Shown here: positions 30,334 through 39,293 of the stretch, piece after piece
How the letters are laid out: every line of letters starts with the position of its first letter
Numbering within the stretch: position 1 is the stretch's first letter
The notes under the pieces: generated by a model
The model's database searches: none
What the model was told of the DNA's origin: nothing
Seen by the model: the letters and a program-made list of their open reading frames with translations, nothing else
Assembly (NCBI GenBank): GCA_021846515.1
Contig: JAJZWU010000014.1
Location: 1 to 49,385, forward strand
From: Actinomycetes bacterium
Lineage (GTDB): Bacteria; Actinomycetota; Acidimicrobiia; Acidimicrobiales; JAMCPL01
DNA: 49,385 nt
Direction: 5' to 3'
Translations under genes and position numbers: made by a program

Positions 30334-31050
30334 ATGACACGATTGGATGGATTAAGGCGGTATATAGAGGCAGCATCTTCACTTGGAGAAATTACTCGCT
30401 CCAAGGCAGAAGCACTTGTGAGGGAACTTGCAGCGTCAGGAGAGATTGAACGAGCACACGCCAAGGAGTGGGTGGATACTTTGGTCAAGGAGAGCAAGAA
30501 GCGTTCAGACTTTGTGATAGATCAGGTTCGCCATGAGGTCAATAGGCAAATATCTGATCTCAGGTATCAAACCGCGGAGGAAGCTGCAAGGCGTGTACTT
30601 AAAATAGTATCAAATGACAATATGATATCTTTGCTCAGAGATCTGGGGCAGCGTGCTATAGGTGACATCATCGGCGGCACTATGCCAGGTGCTCCAAGGA
30701 CGACACGAGGGGGTGGGAACAAAGCCGACAAGGCAGCAGATGGGGATATGTCGACAACAGGGGAGAGCGCAGCCTCTAAATCTGCACCCAAGTCTCCGGC
30801 AAAGAAACCAGCTACACGACGGGTAGCAACAACCACAAGTGCGAGGAGCGCATCTACTCGAACGAAGTCCTCGGGAACTGCTGCAGCTAAGACCTCCTCT
30901 ACCGCTAAGTCGTCTACTGCCGTGCCTGCAAAGACCTCTGCCAAGACCCCCACCAAGTCGCCTGCGGCCAAGTCTGCCGTTCGCAATACCGGGTCCAAAA
31001 CAAGTACAAGGTCATCCAGCTCTACAACCAGGACATCGCCAAAACGCTAG
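30334..31050 (+). CDS. Coiled-coil (phasin-like) protein with a histone H1-like tail
   Basis: Residues 1-115 are helical and charged (TRLDGLRRYIEAASSLGEIT...), resembling the helical core of phasin/PhaF-type proteins. The remaining 123 residues are almost entirely Lys, Ala, Ser, Thr, Pro and Arg, with AKS/PAKKP/AKTSAKTPTKS repeats like the tails of histone H1, AlgP and PhaF, which bind DNA non-specifically. Nucleoid association is therefore likely, but whether it also binds polyhydroxyalkanoate granules cannot be told; no phaC is in the window. It lies between the HAD phosphatase and tlyA. Confidence 0.82.
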   Translation: MTRLDGLRRYIEAASSLGEITRSKAEALVRELAASGEIERAHAKEWVDTLVKESKKRSDFVIDQVRHEVNRQISDLRYQTAEEAARRVLKIVSNDNMISLLRDLGQRAIGDIIGGTMPGAPRTTRGGGNKADKAADGDMSTTGESAASKSAPKSPAKKPATRRVATTTSARSASTRTKSSGTAAAKTSSTAKSSTAVPAKTSAKTPTKSPAAKSAVRNTGSKTSTRSSSSTTRTSPKR

Positions 31051-31098
31051 GAGCCTGGTGCTAAATGGCTTATTCGTCAAAAATGACCACTACTCAAA

Positions 31099-32139
31099 GT
31101 GGTGCCCTGCTGGTCAGATGCTCGCAGTGTCGTCTCTCTTTGTGGTATTTCGCGAAAACACCAGTCACCTAGGATAGAGATTACGCACAGGCGGCTAGAC
31201 TCCAGGCTGGTTGAATTAAAGCTTGCTCGTTCAAGAGAGCAGGCGCACGATCTTGTATCTTCAAACAAGGTACTCGTGAATGGTTCGGTAGCACTCAAGG
31301 CTTCCCGTCAAGTTACAACGTCTGACGATATACATGTTACCAGCCCGGCCAATGAAGGATTTGTCTCAAGAGGTGGAGTAAAGCTGGACTTTGCTCTTAA
31401 CGTTTTTGGTATCAATCCAAGCTCTCTTAGATGCCTTGATGCCGGGGCTTCGACAGGAGGATTCACGGATTGCCTGCTAAAAAGAGGCGCAAAAGAGGTG
31501 GTTGCCGTTGACGTAGGACATGGTCAACTACATGAAAAGCTACTTGGGAATAGCCGTGTATCTGTTATGGACAATACAAACGTAAGGTATTTGGAACTGC
31601 CCGGTAGCCATCTCTTCGACCTGGCAGTTTGTGATCTATCTTTTATCTCGCTACGCACCTTAGTACCGGTGTTCACCGGCAGTATGTTAAAATTAGACTC
31701 ATGTCTGGTACTACTCGTCAAACCTCAATTCGAAGCCGGGCGAAAAATTGTATCTCAGGGAAAGGGAATTGTGAAGGATACGCTGGTGCATAAAAGTGTG
31801 TTGGTGGGGGTCTCCAGCGACTACCTTGATGCTGGATGCAGCATAGAAGGGATAACTCCATCGCCTATTAAGGGGGCAAAGGGCAATATTGAATATTTTA
31901 TTCATATGCATAACGGCATAGGTTCCAATGGCTGTTTTCGGTCTTCGGTGTATACGCATGCAGCCATTCCACAAAGTTACCAGGAGCACCGAAGCGAAAA
32001 AGCGCACACACCGGCACGCACGAAAGTGCCAGAATCGCTTAACGCAGACAAATACGAGCAGGACTATAACTTGTCAAACAACCTGGAGCACATGGTAGAA
32101 GAGGCAGTTGAGGAGGTCTGTAAAAAGTGGCTCGTGTAG
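31099..32139 (+). CDS. tlyA: TlyA-type rRNA 2'-O-methyltransferase
   Basis: TlyA methylates ribosomal RNA in mycobacteria, where loss gives capreomycin resistance. An S4 RNA-binding domain (RRLDSRLVELKLARSREQAHDLV ... KVLVNG, residues about 31-65) precedes an FtsJ-like methyltransferase with CLDAGASTGGFTDCLL, VAVDVGHGQL, CDLSFISL and LVKPQFEAGR. Homology starts at residue 29, yet the nearest usual start is the GTG at 31099; an ATT at 31180 stands exactly where family proteins begin. The C-terminus carries a hydrophilic stretch of about 45 residues (about 31915-32060) before a short helical end. nadK overlaps by 13 bp. Confidence 0.93.
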   Translation: MVPCWSDARSVVSLCGISRKHQSPRIEITHRRLDSRLVELKLARSREQAHDLVSSNKVLVNGSVALKASRQVTTSDDIHVTSPANEGFVSRGGVKLDFALNVFGINPSSLRCLDAGASTGGFTDCLLKRGAKEVVAVDVGHGQLHEKLLGNSRVSVMDNTNVRYLELPGSHLFDLAVCDLSFISLRTLVPVFTGSMLKLDSCLVLLVKPQFEAGRKIVSQGKGIVKDTLVHKSVLVGVSSDYLDAGCSIEGITPSPIKGAKGNIEYFIHMHNGIGSNGCFRSSVYTHAAIPQSYQEHRSEKAHTPARTKVPESLNADKYEQDYNLSNNLEHMVEEAVEEVCKKWLV

Positions 32140-32936
32140 CCTTTTTGGCACATAGTGGACTTGATGAGGCAGAGAATATTGCCCAGAGAGGTAGTAGCTG
32201 GTTATCTGCACACGGTCATGAATCTTTGATAATCAGGAAAACGGCGGAAGTAGATTCTTACGTTGGAAATGTTGACCTGTTGGTAAGTCTGGGAGGAGAT
32301 GGCACTATGTTACGGGCAATGGAAATAGCCTATGCACTTCAGGTGCCTGTCATGGGGGTCAATCTGGGCAGGCTTGGTTACCTCACCGAGGTGGATCCCT
32401 CCAGCCTGGAAACAGCATTCGAGCGTTTTCTTGGTGGATATTACGATATCGAAGAGAGAATGGTGCTCAAGGTGGATATAGACAATAAGCATCATATAGC
32501 CATGAATGAAGCAGTCCTGGAAAAGGTGCAACCCGGTCATACTATTCTCGTGTCGGCCTACATCGCTGAAAAACATTTTTTGACCTATGCTGCCGATGGC
32601 ATGGTAATTTGCAGCGCAACAGGATCTACAGCATATAATCTTTCACTACGTGGTCCGATACTCTCTCCCCGGCTGAGAGCTATGGTAATGACTCCAATAT
32701 CACCTCATATGCTTTTCGACAGGCCGCTGGTGCTTGAACCCGATGAGGATGTGGTACTCAGAATAGAGGGTACCCGGTCGGCAACGTTCCTTATAGATGG
32801 CAAAGAGATGAGCAGCGTAGAGCCTGGTGGGGAATTGCGATGCAGAGGATCATCACAACCGGTTAGGGTCGTAAAATTGGACGGAACAGACCTTAGGAGT
32901 GTTTTGAAGGATAAGTTTGGATTGATGGATAGATAA
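32127..32936 (+). CDS. nadK: NAD kinase
   Basis: NadK phosphorylates NAD to NADP. The 269-residue protein has GGDGT (56-60), the NLGRLGYLTEV segment, NEAVLEK (NE-A/S motif), and the glycine-rich DGMVICSATGSTAYNLSLRGP. The GTG at 32127 overlaps the tlyA end by 13 bp, and a GAGGAGG lies about 10 nt upstream inside tlyA, pointing to coupled translation. The order tlyA-nadK-recN is conserved across actinobacteria. Confidence 0.96.
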   Translation: MARVAFLAHSGLDEAENIAQRGSSWLSAHGHESLIIRKTAEVDSYVGNVDLLVSLGGDGTMLRAMEIAYALQVPVMGVNLGRLGYLTEVDPSSLETAFERFLGGYYDIEERMVLKVDIDNKHHIAMNEAVLEKVQPGHTILVSAYIAEKHFLTYAADGMVICSATGSTAYNLSLRGPILSPRLRAMVMTPISPHMLFDRPLVLEPDEDVVLRIEGTRSATFLIDGKEMSSVEPGGELRCRGSSQPVRVVKLDGTDLRSVLKDKFGLMDR

Positions 32937-32960
32937 TACCAATGGGCAGATGATCTGAAG

Positions 32961-34613
32961 ATGTTGATCGAGCTGAATGTAGAAAACCTTGGAGTACTTG
33001 ACGGCGTATCTATCCAATTTCAAGGTGGTATGACGGTCATTACAGGAGAGACCGGGGCCGGAAAGACATTGATAGTAGAAGCACTTGGTTTGCTCTGCGG
33101 AGAAAGAGCCGACTCGTCCCTGCTCAGGAGTGGATCTTCAGAGGCATTGATTGAAGGCAGGTTTGTGACCGAGCAAGATGATGAGGTAGTGATATCCAGG
33201 CAAATTTCTTCCAATGGGAGATCGCGAGCATGGGTGAACGGGCGCATGCATGCTGTTGGGGGGTTGATAGATATAACGAGATTGCTGGTAGATATCTACA
33301 GCCAACACACCCACCATTCGCTGTTGAGTCATACGACCCAGAGAGACATGCTGGATATGTATGGAGAGGTAGATCTGGAGGAGCTGACAGTTGCCCGTCA
33401 AGAGCTTCGCGATATAGAGAAAGAGCTTGAGGAGATCGAGGCTGGTAGTATGACAGTAGAACATGAAATAGCACTCCACAAGAGCCAACTCGACGAATTA
33501 AATCGCGCAACTCTGGACAGTCCTGACGAGTACGATACACTTGGAATTGAAGAAAAACGCCTTTCAGAGGTAGAAAATATACATGAGAAGCTTTTCGAGC
33601 TTGCTACCTACATGGAGGGGGATCCAAATACAGGAGAAGGTGGTGTTCAGGGCGGTGCAACGACGATGATCGGCTATGCTCTCTCTGTGCTCAAAGGTGG
33701 CTCATCTTCTGGTGGAATCTTTGAGGATATAGAGACCAGGCTGAAATCCCTTTATACCGAAGCTCAGGACATAGTGGCTACTATCAATAACGAGATGCAA
33801 TCACTGGTATTTGACCCATCTCGCCTGGATGAAATTAGAGTACGGCGCTTGGCATTACGAGAGCTCATAAAGCGATACTCAGATGATGGAAGCCTCTCGT
33901 CTGTAATAGCCAAGAGAGATTCGTTGCACTCATCTCTTGATGCGTTACAGGATCGTTCAAAGCGAATAGATGCTCTGAGGGCAGAGAAGGGTCACATACA
34001 GGCAAGAATAAAAGAGTGTGAGCGCAAGGTTCGCGATCAAAGATCAAAGAGTGCAGTACGGTTAGCCAGGGCAGTAGAGGATGAGTTGGCCAATCTTGCT
34101 ATGGAAAAAGCAGTCTTCTCGATTAAGCTCTCTGAATCCGGCGCCGGGGAGCCAATAGAATTTGGTTTGGGGGCCAATCCCGGAGAACCGGTGCTGCCGG
34201 TTGCAAAGGTAGCTTCCGGAGGTGAGTTGGCGCGAACTATGCTTGCAATAAGACTTGCTTTTGCTCGTAGTACGAGAAATAGTAATACAGCAAATATGCC
34301 GGCTTCAATGGTATTTGATGAGGTGGATGCAGGTATAGGTGGGGAAACTGCCCTATCTGTAGGCAGGGCAATCTATGAATTGTCCAAGGATAGGCAGGTG
34401 CTTGTAGTAACGCACCTTCCACAGGTGGCGGCATTTGCCGACAATCATATTCAGGTGGTGAAGAACATATCCGAGTCCAGGACATCATCATCTTTCAATT
34501 CAATAACCGGGGAAGATCGGGTGGAAGAGGTGGCAAGGATGCTTTCCGGACAGCCGGATCTAAAAGTGGCTCGTGATCATGCCAAGGAACTCCTGCACAG
34601 GATAGGTAAATAG
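32961..34613 (+). CDS. recN: DNA repair protein RecN
   Basis: RecN is an SMC-like ATPase acting in double-strand-break repair. The 550-residue protein has Walker A GETGAGKT (29-36), a Q-loop region ([12 protein letters not shown]), two coiled-coil arms, the signature [18 protein letters not shown] and Walker [16 protein letters not shown]. The ATG lies 24 nt after nadK; pyrG starts 1 nt after its stop. Length and domain order are normal. Confidence 0.96.
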   Translation: MLIELNVENLGVLDGVSIQFQGGMTVITGETGAGKTLIVEALGLLCGERADSSLLRSGSSEALIEGRFVTEQDDEVVISRQISSNGRSRAWVNGRMHAVGGLIDITRLLVDIYSQHTHHSLLSHTTQRDMLDMYGEVDLEELTVARQELRDIEKELEEIEAGSMTVEHEIALHKSQLDELNRATLDSPDEYDTLGIEEKRLSEVENIHEKLFELATYMEGDPNTGEGGVQGGATTMIGYALSVLKGGSSSGGIFEDIETRLKSLYTEAQDIVATINNEMQSLVFDPSRLDEIRVRRLALRELIKRYSDDGSLSSVIAKRDSLHSSLDALQDRSKRIDALRAEKGHIQARIKECERKVRDQRSKSAVRLARAVEDELANLAMEKAVFSIKLSESGAGEPIEFGLGANPGEPVLPVAKVASGGELARTMLAIRLAFARSTRNSNTANMPASMVFDEVDAGIGGETALSVGRAIYELSKDRQVLVVTHLPQVAAFADNHIQVVKNISESRTSSSFNSITGEDRVEEVARMLSGQPDLKVARDHAKELLHRIGK

Positions 34614-34614
34614 A

Positions 34615-36390
34615 ATGTCCACCACATATCTCACAGGATCGGCTAAGTTCAATAATATGGCAGATGAATACCGACCCGATTCCAGTCATACAAAATTTAT
34701 ATTCTTTACCGGTGGAGTATCGTCATCACTGGGAAAGGGGTTAACTGCCTCATCGTTGGGCAGATTGCTAAAAAGCAGGGGGATGAAAGTCACTATGATC
34801 AAATTGGACCCTTACATAAATGTGGATCCTGGAACGATGAACCCCTTTGAGCACGGAGAAGTATTTGTTACAGAGGGTGGCGGTGAAACTGATCTGGATT
34901 TAGGCCATTACGAGCGATTTATTGACGAGAGCCTGCACAGAGATTCCAACGCTACCACCGGATCTATATATATGTCTATCATTGCCGCAGAGAGGAGGGG
35001 AGATTATCTGGGTAGGACGGTTCAGGTCATACCCCATGTAACCGATGAGATTAAATCTCGCATCATGAATGTAGCTTCCGAGGACACCGATGTGGTCATA
35101 GTAGAGGTGGGTGGTACTGTCGGCGACATAGAGATAGTACCCTTTTTGGAGGCTCTCAGGCAGATGCGCAGCGACGTAGGGCGAGACAACGTATGCTACG
35201 TGCACTTAACGCTGGTTCCCTACCTTGCTCCTTCGGGGGAGCAGAAGACCAAGCCAACTCAGCATTCTGTAACGGAATTGCGTAGCCGTGGTATACAGCC
35301 GGATATTATAGTATGTCGTTCCGACCAGCCTATATCTCCAAACCTCAAAAGGAAGATATCATTATTATGCGATGTGCCGATCGATGCCGTTATATCGGCT
35401 GTAGATGCGCCAAGTATATACCTAATCCCACTTGTTTTGCATGATGAGGGAATGGATGCCGTGGTGATGAAGATCCTTCACATAGACCCCGCCAGCCATC
35501 CGATCGATCTGGCCGGTTGGGCGCGTGTGGCTTCAATGGCGACAGATACCAGCAAGTCTGTGAGTATAGGCATTGTAGGTAAATACGTGAACCTCCCGGA
35601 TGCGTATCTGTCGGTAGTAGAAGCTGTACGTCACGGTGGTTTCGCTCTTGGTACACACGTAGATATCTCATGGATACAGGCTGAAGAGATCCCTCAACTT
35701 ATAGAAGATGGGACTATATCGCAGCTTGATGGTATAATCATACCTGGTGGGTTTGGAGAACGGGGGGTCGAGGGAAAGATATCGGCAGTTACCTATGCCA
35801 GGATGCACAACATCCCCATCCTGGGCATCTGTCTTGGGTTGCAGGTCATGGTGATTGATGTAGCACGCAATATAGCCGGTCTTGAGGGCGCCAATTCGCG
35901 AGAGATGGATCCTTATACACCATATCCGGTTATAGATCTAATGGACGAGCAACGCAACGTGGTGGATAAAGGCGGAACCATGAGATTGGGATCGTACGTT
36001 GCGCAGCTCAAGCCGGGCAGCCTTGCAGCAAAGGTATACGGGACAGAAGTCGTCTCAGAACGCCACAGGCACCGCTACGAGGTCAATCCAAAGTATCGTG
36101 GCCGTTTAGAGGATGCCGCCCTCTCTTGTAGCGCACTTTCTCCAGATGGCCGCTTGGTAGAGATGGTGGAGTTGGCAGATCACCCTTATTTCATAGGAAC
36201 ACAGGCTCATCCGGAGTTCAAAAGCAGGCCGGATCGACCACACCCGTTGTTCAGGGGGCTCGTCGAGGCTGCGCTGCTAAGAGCAGAGAGCAGGCAGCCC
36301 AGAATTATAGAGATCGAAGAAGATGAAGATGCAATCCAGCCTCTCAATGATACAGGGCAGTTCGAAGAACTCTCTGAAAGTATCCTGTAG
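34615..36390 (+). CDS. pyrG: CTP synthase
   Basis: PyrG makes CTP from UTP, ATP and glutamine. The synthase domain has [41 protein letters not shown] and [10 protein letters not shown]. The class I amidotransferase domain has Cys406 in LGICLGLQ and the His-Glu of THPEF-type AHPEFKSRP. Position 2 of the usual TGGVVSS is Ser here, a minor change. The ATG at 34615 directly follows recN; the ATG at 34657, nearer to homology, is an alternative. The last 35 residues are an acidic extension. Confidence 0.96.
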   Translation: MSTTYLTGSAKFNNMADEYRPDSSHTKFIFFTGGVSSSLGKGLTASSLGRLLKSRGMKVTMIKLDPYINVDPGTMNPFEHGEVFVTEGGGETDLDLGHYERFIDESLHRDSNATTGSIYMSIIAAERRGDYLGRTVQVIPHVTDEIKSRIMNVASEDTDVVIVEVGGTVGDIEIVPFLEALRQMRSDVGRDNVCYVHLTLVPYLAPSGEQKTKPTQHSVTELRSRGIQPDIIVCRSDQPISPNLKRKISLLCDVPIDAVISAVDAPSIYLIPLVLHDEGMDAVVMKILHIDPASHPIDLAGWARVASMATDTSKSVSIGIVGKYVNLPDAYLSVVEAVRHGGFALGTHVDISWIQAEEIPQLIEDGTISQLDGIIIPGGFGERGVEGKISAVTYARMHNIPILGICLGLQVMVIDVARNIAGLEGANSREMDPYTPYPVIDLMDEQRNVVDKGGTMRLGSYVAQLKPGSLAAKVYGTEVVSERHRHRYEVNPKYRGRLEDAALSCSALSPDGRLVEMVELADHPYFIGTQAHPEFKSRPDRPHPLFRGLVEAALLRAESRQPRIIEIEEDEDAIQPLNDTGQFEELSESIL

Positions 36391-36486
36391 GGTTCTTACG
36401 CAGAGCCTTACGGATGAAAGTCCCTGCCGGTTGGGCGGACGGATTTTCGCATTTGAGATCATGTACAACACCATATTGGAGGAAGT

Positions 36487-37080
36487 ATGAACGCTTCATT
36501 TGTCAAGCAGGACGAAACTGTTGAGTACTCCGGGAAGAGAATTGACGTAGTCCATACCGGCATTGTTGCACCCGATGGTACCAGATACACCCGTGAGATC
36601 GTAAGACATCCCGGGGCGGTAGTCATAGTTCCAGTTGATTCAGAGGGAAATGTTCATCTTTTAAGGCAGTATAGAGCACCAATCGATACTGAACTTGTTG
36701 AAATCCCTGCAGGTACAATGGATGTGGCCGGTGAGACGCCAGAGGATACCGCCGCCAGAGAGCTGAGGGAAGAGATGGGCTTTATAGGGGGTAAATTCGA
36801 CCTTTTGGCTACCGTATATAACTCTCCAGGTTTTTGCACGGAGAAAACATATATATTTCTTGCCACTGATCTAATCCAAAGTGATACCGCCAGAGAGGGA
36901 CCCGAGGAGAGGTATATGTCTGTATTTTCATTACCTCTTGGTGGAGCTGTTCGGCTCTGCATTGAAGGTGAGATACACGATGCTCAGACTATTATTGGCC
37001 TTATGCTGGCCGATAGGAAGCTGGCGCAGGAAGATGGCAGAGGTTCCGTCATTGACGCCCTTGAACACATGGCCGATTGA
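36487..37080 (+). CDS. NUDIX hydrolase, ADP-ribose pyrophosphatase type
   Basis: This 197-residue NUDIX enzyme has the box GTMDVAGETPEDTAARELREEMGF (G76 to about 99; catalytic REL-REE at 91-96). The upstream HLLRQYRAPIDTELVEIPAG is characteristic of ADP-ribose or nucleoside-diphosphate-sugar pyrophosphatases. GGAGGAAGT sits immediately before the ATG. It occupies the position of Rv1700 between pyrG and xerD. The 96 bp before it contain only a weak GC hairpin followed by ATTTT near 36430-36446. Confidence 0.92.
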   Translation: MNASFVKQDETVEYSGKRIDVVHTGIVAPDGTRYTREIVRHPGAVVIVPVDSEGNVHLLRQYRAPIDTELVEIPAGTMDVAGETPEDTAARELREEMGFIGGKFDLLATVYNSPGFCTEKTYIFLATDLIQSDTAREGPEERYMSVFSLPLGGAVRLCIEGEIHDAQTIIGLMLADRKLAQEDGRGSVIDALEHMAD

Positions 37081-37091
37081 ATCGGAATTGT

Positions 37092-38042
37092 ATGTCCTAT
37101 CGTACTCCACTATCGAACGTTAGTGAAGAGTATCTGAACTGGCTGGCCGTGGAACGCGGAAGATCCTGGAATACCATAAATGCATACAGAAGGGATCTGG
37201 TAAAGTTCGAATCCTATGTTGACAATTGTGGTCTTTCTATACAGGATATGAGCAACCATACTATAGACGAGTTCTCGCACTCCCTTCATGAACGAGGCTA
37301 TGCTTCCAGCTCCCATGCACGCATACTGTCATGCGTAAAAGGATTGTACGGCTTTATGCTGGACGAGGGGTTGATAGATGTTCATCCTGCTAAACGTGTC
37401 AAGTCCCCCCACCAAATGGCGCGCCTCCCTAAGGCGCTGTCGCTGAGAGAGGTAGAGTTGCTGCTTTCAAACGAAAAAGAGGTAGATTCTGCCAGTTCAA
37501 GGCGGGATCAGGCGATCCTGGAGTTGCTCTATGCCACTGGAATGAGAGTGTCTGAACTGGTTTCCCTCTCAATTGGAGATATAGTCACAACCAGATCAGG
37601 GATAGGGACTGCCAAAGTGACGGGCAAGGGTTCTAAGCAGCGTATAGTGCCAGTAGGGGAGATAGCTCTGGACGCACTTAGGTCGTGGCTCTCTCCCTAC
37701 GGGAGGGACAAGCTTATACCGGCGCGCTGGAAGAGAATTGCCGACTCGGATGCAGTGTTCTTGAATGCTCGTGGTGGCCGCATCACCAGGCAGGGCGTGT
37801 GGTTGGTAATAAAAAAAAGAGCACTGGCAGTACGGCTGGGATCTAGGGTGTATCCTCATGTACTGCGCCATTCCTGCGCGACTCACATGCTCGAAGGTGG
37901 CGCAGACATACGAATGGTCCAGGAGATGTTGGGTCACTCCTCGATATCCACTACCCAGATATACACCAAAGTGTCGGTAGAGCACCTTAGATCTACGTAT
38001 CTGGCTGCCCATCCCCGAGCTAATTTGATTGGGCGTCCCTAG
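37092..38042 (+). CDS. xerD: Tyrosine recombinase XerD
   Basis: XerD resolves chromosome dimers at dif with XerC. From the ATG at 37092 (CGGAA 6 nt upstream; a TTG at 37077 is less likely) it has 316 residues. The N-terminal SAM-like core-binding domain begins YLNWLAVERGRSWNTINAY. The catalytic domain has Arg152 in TGMRVSEL, Lys179 in GKGSKQR, His256/Arg259 in HVLRHSCATH, a GHSSISTTQ histidine and the nucleophile Tyr in IYTKV. No dif-like site was noticed. The TraR/DksA gene follows. Confidence 0.95.
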   Translation: MSYRTPLSNVSEEYLNWLAVERGRSWNTINAYRRDLVKFESYVDNCGLSIQDMSNHTIDEFSHSLHERGYASSSHARILSCVKGLYGFMLDEGLIDVHPAKRVKSPHQMARLPKALSLREVELLLSNEKEVDSASSRRDQAILELLYATGMRVSELVSLSIGDIVTTRSGIGTAKVTGKGSKQRIVPVGEIALDALRSWLSPYGRDKLIPARWKRIADSDAVFLNARGGRITRQGVWLVIKKRALAVRLGSRVYPHVLRHSCATHMLEGGADIRMVQEMLGHSSISTTQIYTKVSVEHLRSTYLAAHPRANLIGRP

Positions 38043-38085
38043 ATGCTGCATCTTTCCTGGCACATGGGACATCATGTCCATTCCC

Positions 38086-38121
38086 ATGACATCAACTGTA
38101 ACGGTGGGGTATAATACTTGT
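38086..38121 (+). promoter_or_regulatory. Promoter of the DksA-like gene, leaderless
   Basis: ATGACA (38086-38091) and TATAAT (38110-38115) are 18 bp apart, and the ATG at 38122 follows after 6 nt. Transcription would start at or very near the start codon. No Shine-Dalgarno sequence is present. Confidence 0.6.
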
Positions 38122-38472
38122 ATGGTTGAAAATGTCACTACCGATGCTACCGCAATAGATTACAGATCGTTGCTGGAAGAAGAGAAGTTAGATTTACTCG
38201 CCAAGCTAAATGAGCTTGGTTATGGTGACACGCATGGTTTGGAGTATGATCCAAATTTTGCCGATTCCAGCCAGGTGACCGCAGAGCGTGGAGAGGTGGA
38301 GGCGCTCGCAGGCCAACTTAAAGAGGCATTAGAGCAGGTGAGTGATGCGCTTGCCAAGCTCGATCATGGTACGTACGGTATCTGTGAGTCATGTGGCAAT
38401 CCCATCGATGGAGCTCGATTAGAGGCAAAGCCGACAGCGCGGCTATGTATCGCATGCGCAACTGGGAAATAA
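38122..38472 (+). CDS. TraR/DksA-family zinc-finger protein
   Basis: The 116-residue protein has an acidic helical N-terminal region with a coiled coil (about 15-80) and a C-terminal four-cysteine finger with C88, C91, C109 and C112 (CESCG ... CIAC). DksA proteins bind the RNA polymerase secondary channel; actinobacterial DksA-like proteins often lack the acidic tip residues, so the role cannot be fixed from sequence. Longer in-frame starts exist (from 38029), but the ATG at 38122 fits the promoter and the homology. The M50 protease gene begins 8 nt after the stop. Confidence 0.9.
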   Translation: MVENVTTDATAIDYRSLLEEEKLDLLAKLNELGYGDTHGLEYDPNFADSSQVTAERGEVEALAGQLKEALEQVSDALAKLDHGTYGICESCGNPIDGARLEAKPTARLCIACATGK

Positions 38473-38479
38473 CGTATCT

Positions 38480-39250
38480 GTGGGACCAGGTGGCATCTAC
38501 GGCCAATATCCGGCTGCTAATAATCATGACAGAAACGTAGCATTAGTTGTCGCTGCCGCGATAATACTTCTCGCTGTTCTGGTCAAACTGCATAGGGTAT
38601 CGGGTAGTGCAATCCTGTTCTTTGTGGTACTTATCCCCTCTATCATTATCCATGAGGTGACTCATGGTGCCGTTGCCTTGGCGTTTGGTGATGACACGGC
38701 AAAAAAAGCGGGTAGGCTGACCTTGAACCCACTACCCCACATCGACATCCTTGGCACCGTGATAATACCTGCTGTCCTTATTGTGACAGCAGGTGTGGCT
38801 TTTGGATGGGCCAAGCCTGTTCCTGTAACTGTAGATAAATTGAAAAATCCTCGCAATGACTCTGTCATAGTATCCATAGCAGGACCTCTTGTCAATATAG
38901 TACTGGCTGTAGTATGTGGTCTTGCATTTTCAATATTTACGCCGACAGTATACAAGGATGCCCTATCGTACACAGGTAACCTGTCGGTGTTACCGGTAGG
39001 GTACCGGCTCCTATTCCTGGCTGGATTTGCCAACGTACTATTGGCTGTATTCAATATATTGCCGATACCTCCCCTTGATGGATCGGCTATACTGGAAAGA
39101 TTCATACCGGATAGACTGCTGCCGTCGTATTACCGCATACGCCCCTTTATGCTTATACTGCCCCTCGCGGTGGTTATTCTCTTGCCGGGAGTGCTGGACG
39201 GTATATTCAACCCAGCTCTGTCGGCATGGCAGCATTTGTTGGGCATTTAG
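38480..39250 (+). CDS. Site-2-protease-like M50 membrane metalloprotease
   Basis: This 256-residue protein has about five or six transmembrane segments, zinc-binding HEVTHG (His58, Glu59, His62) in the first membrane helices and the third ligand in FNILPIPPLDG (about 192-201). This compact architecture without PDZ domain is that of the Rv1698-unrelated, FtsH-independent 'S2P/M50 group' of small prokaryotic proteases; substrates are unknown. GTG 38480 is used because it lies 8 nt after the previous stop, but no clear ribosome site is seen. Confidence 0.9.
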   Translation: MGPGGIYGQYPAANNHDRNVALVVAAAIILLAVLVKLHRVSGSAILFFVVLIPSIIIHEVTHGAVALAFGDDTAKKAGRLTLNPLPHIDILGTVIIPAVLIVTAGVAFGWAKPVPVTVDKLKNPRNDSVIVSIAGPLVNIVLAVVCGLAFSIFTPTVYKDALSYTGNLSVLPVGYRLLFLAGFANVLLAVFNILPIPPLDGSAILERFIPDRLLPSYYRIRPFMLILPLAVVILLPGVLDGIFNPALSAWQHLLGI

Positions 39251-39293
39251 TGTCTATTGAATTCTGAAGCGGCGTTACGTACGAGTAAGATCG

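Noticed and set aside
33124-33540. Long minus-strand frames inside recN, aroA, gltB and plsC
   Set aside because: Each lies fully within a well-supported gene on the other strand and encodes proteins without family signatures.
36430-36446. Terminator between pyrG and the NUDIX gene
   Set aside because: The hairpin is short with a bulge; the following ATTTT is weak. I left it out as a feature.
37092-38042. xerD as an integrase of a mobile element
   Set aside because: Its size, motifs and position between the NUDIX and segregation genes match the housekeeping XerD; no att sites or phage genes are near.
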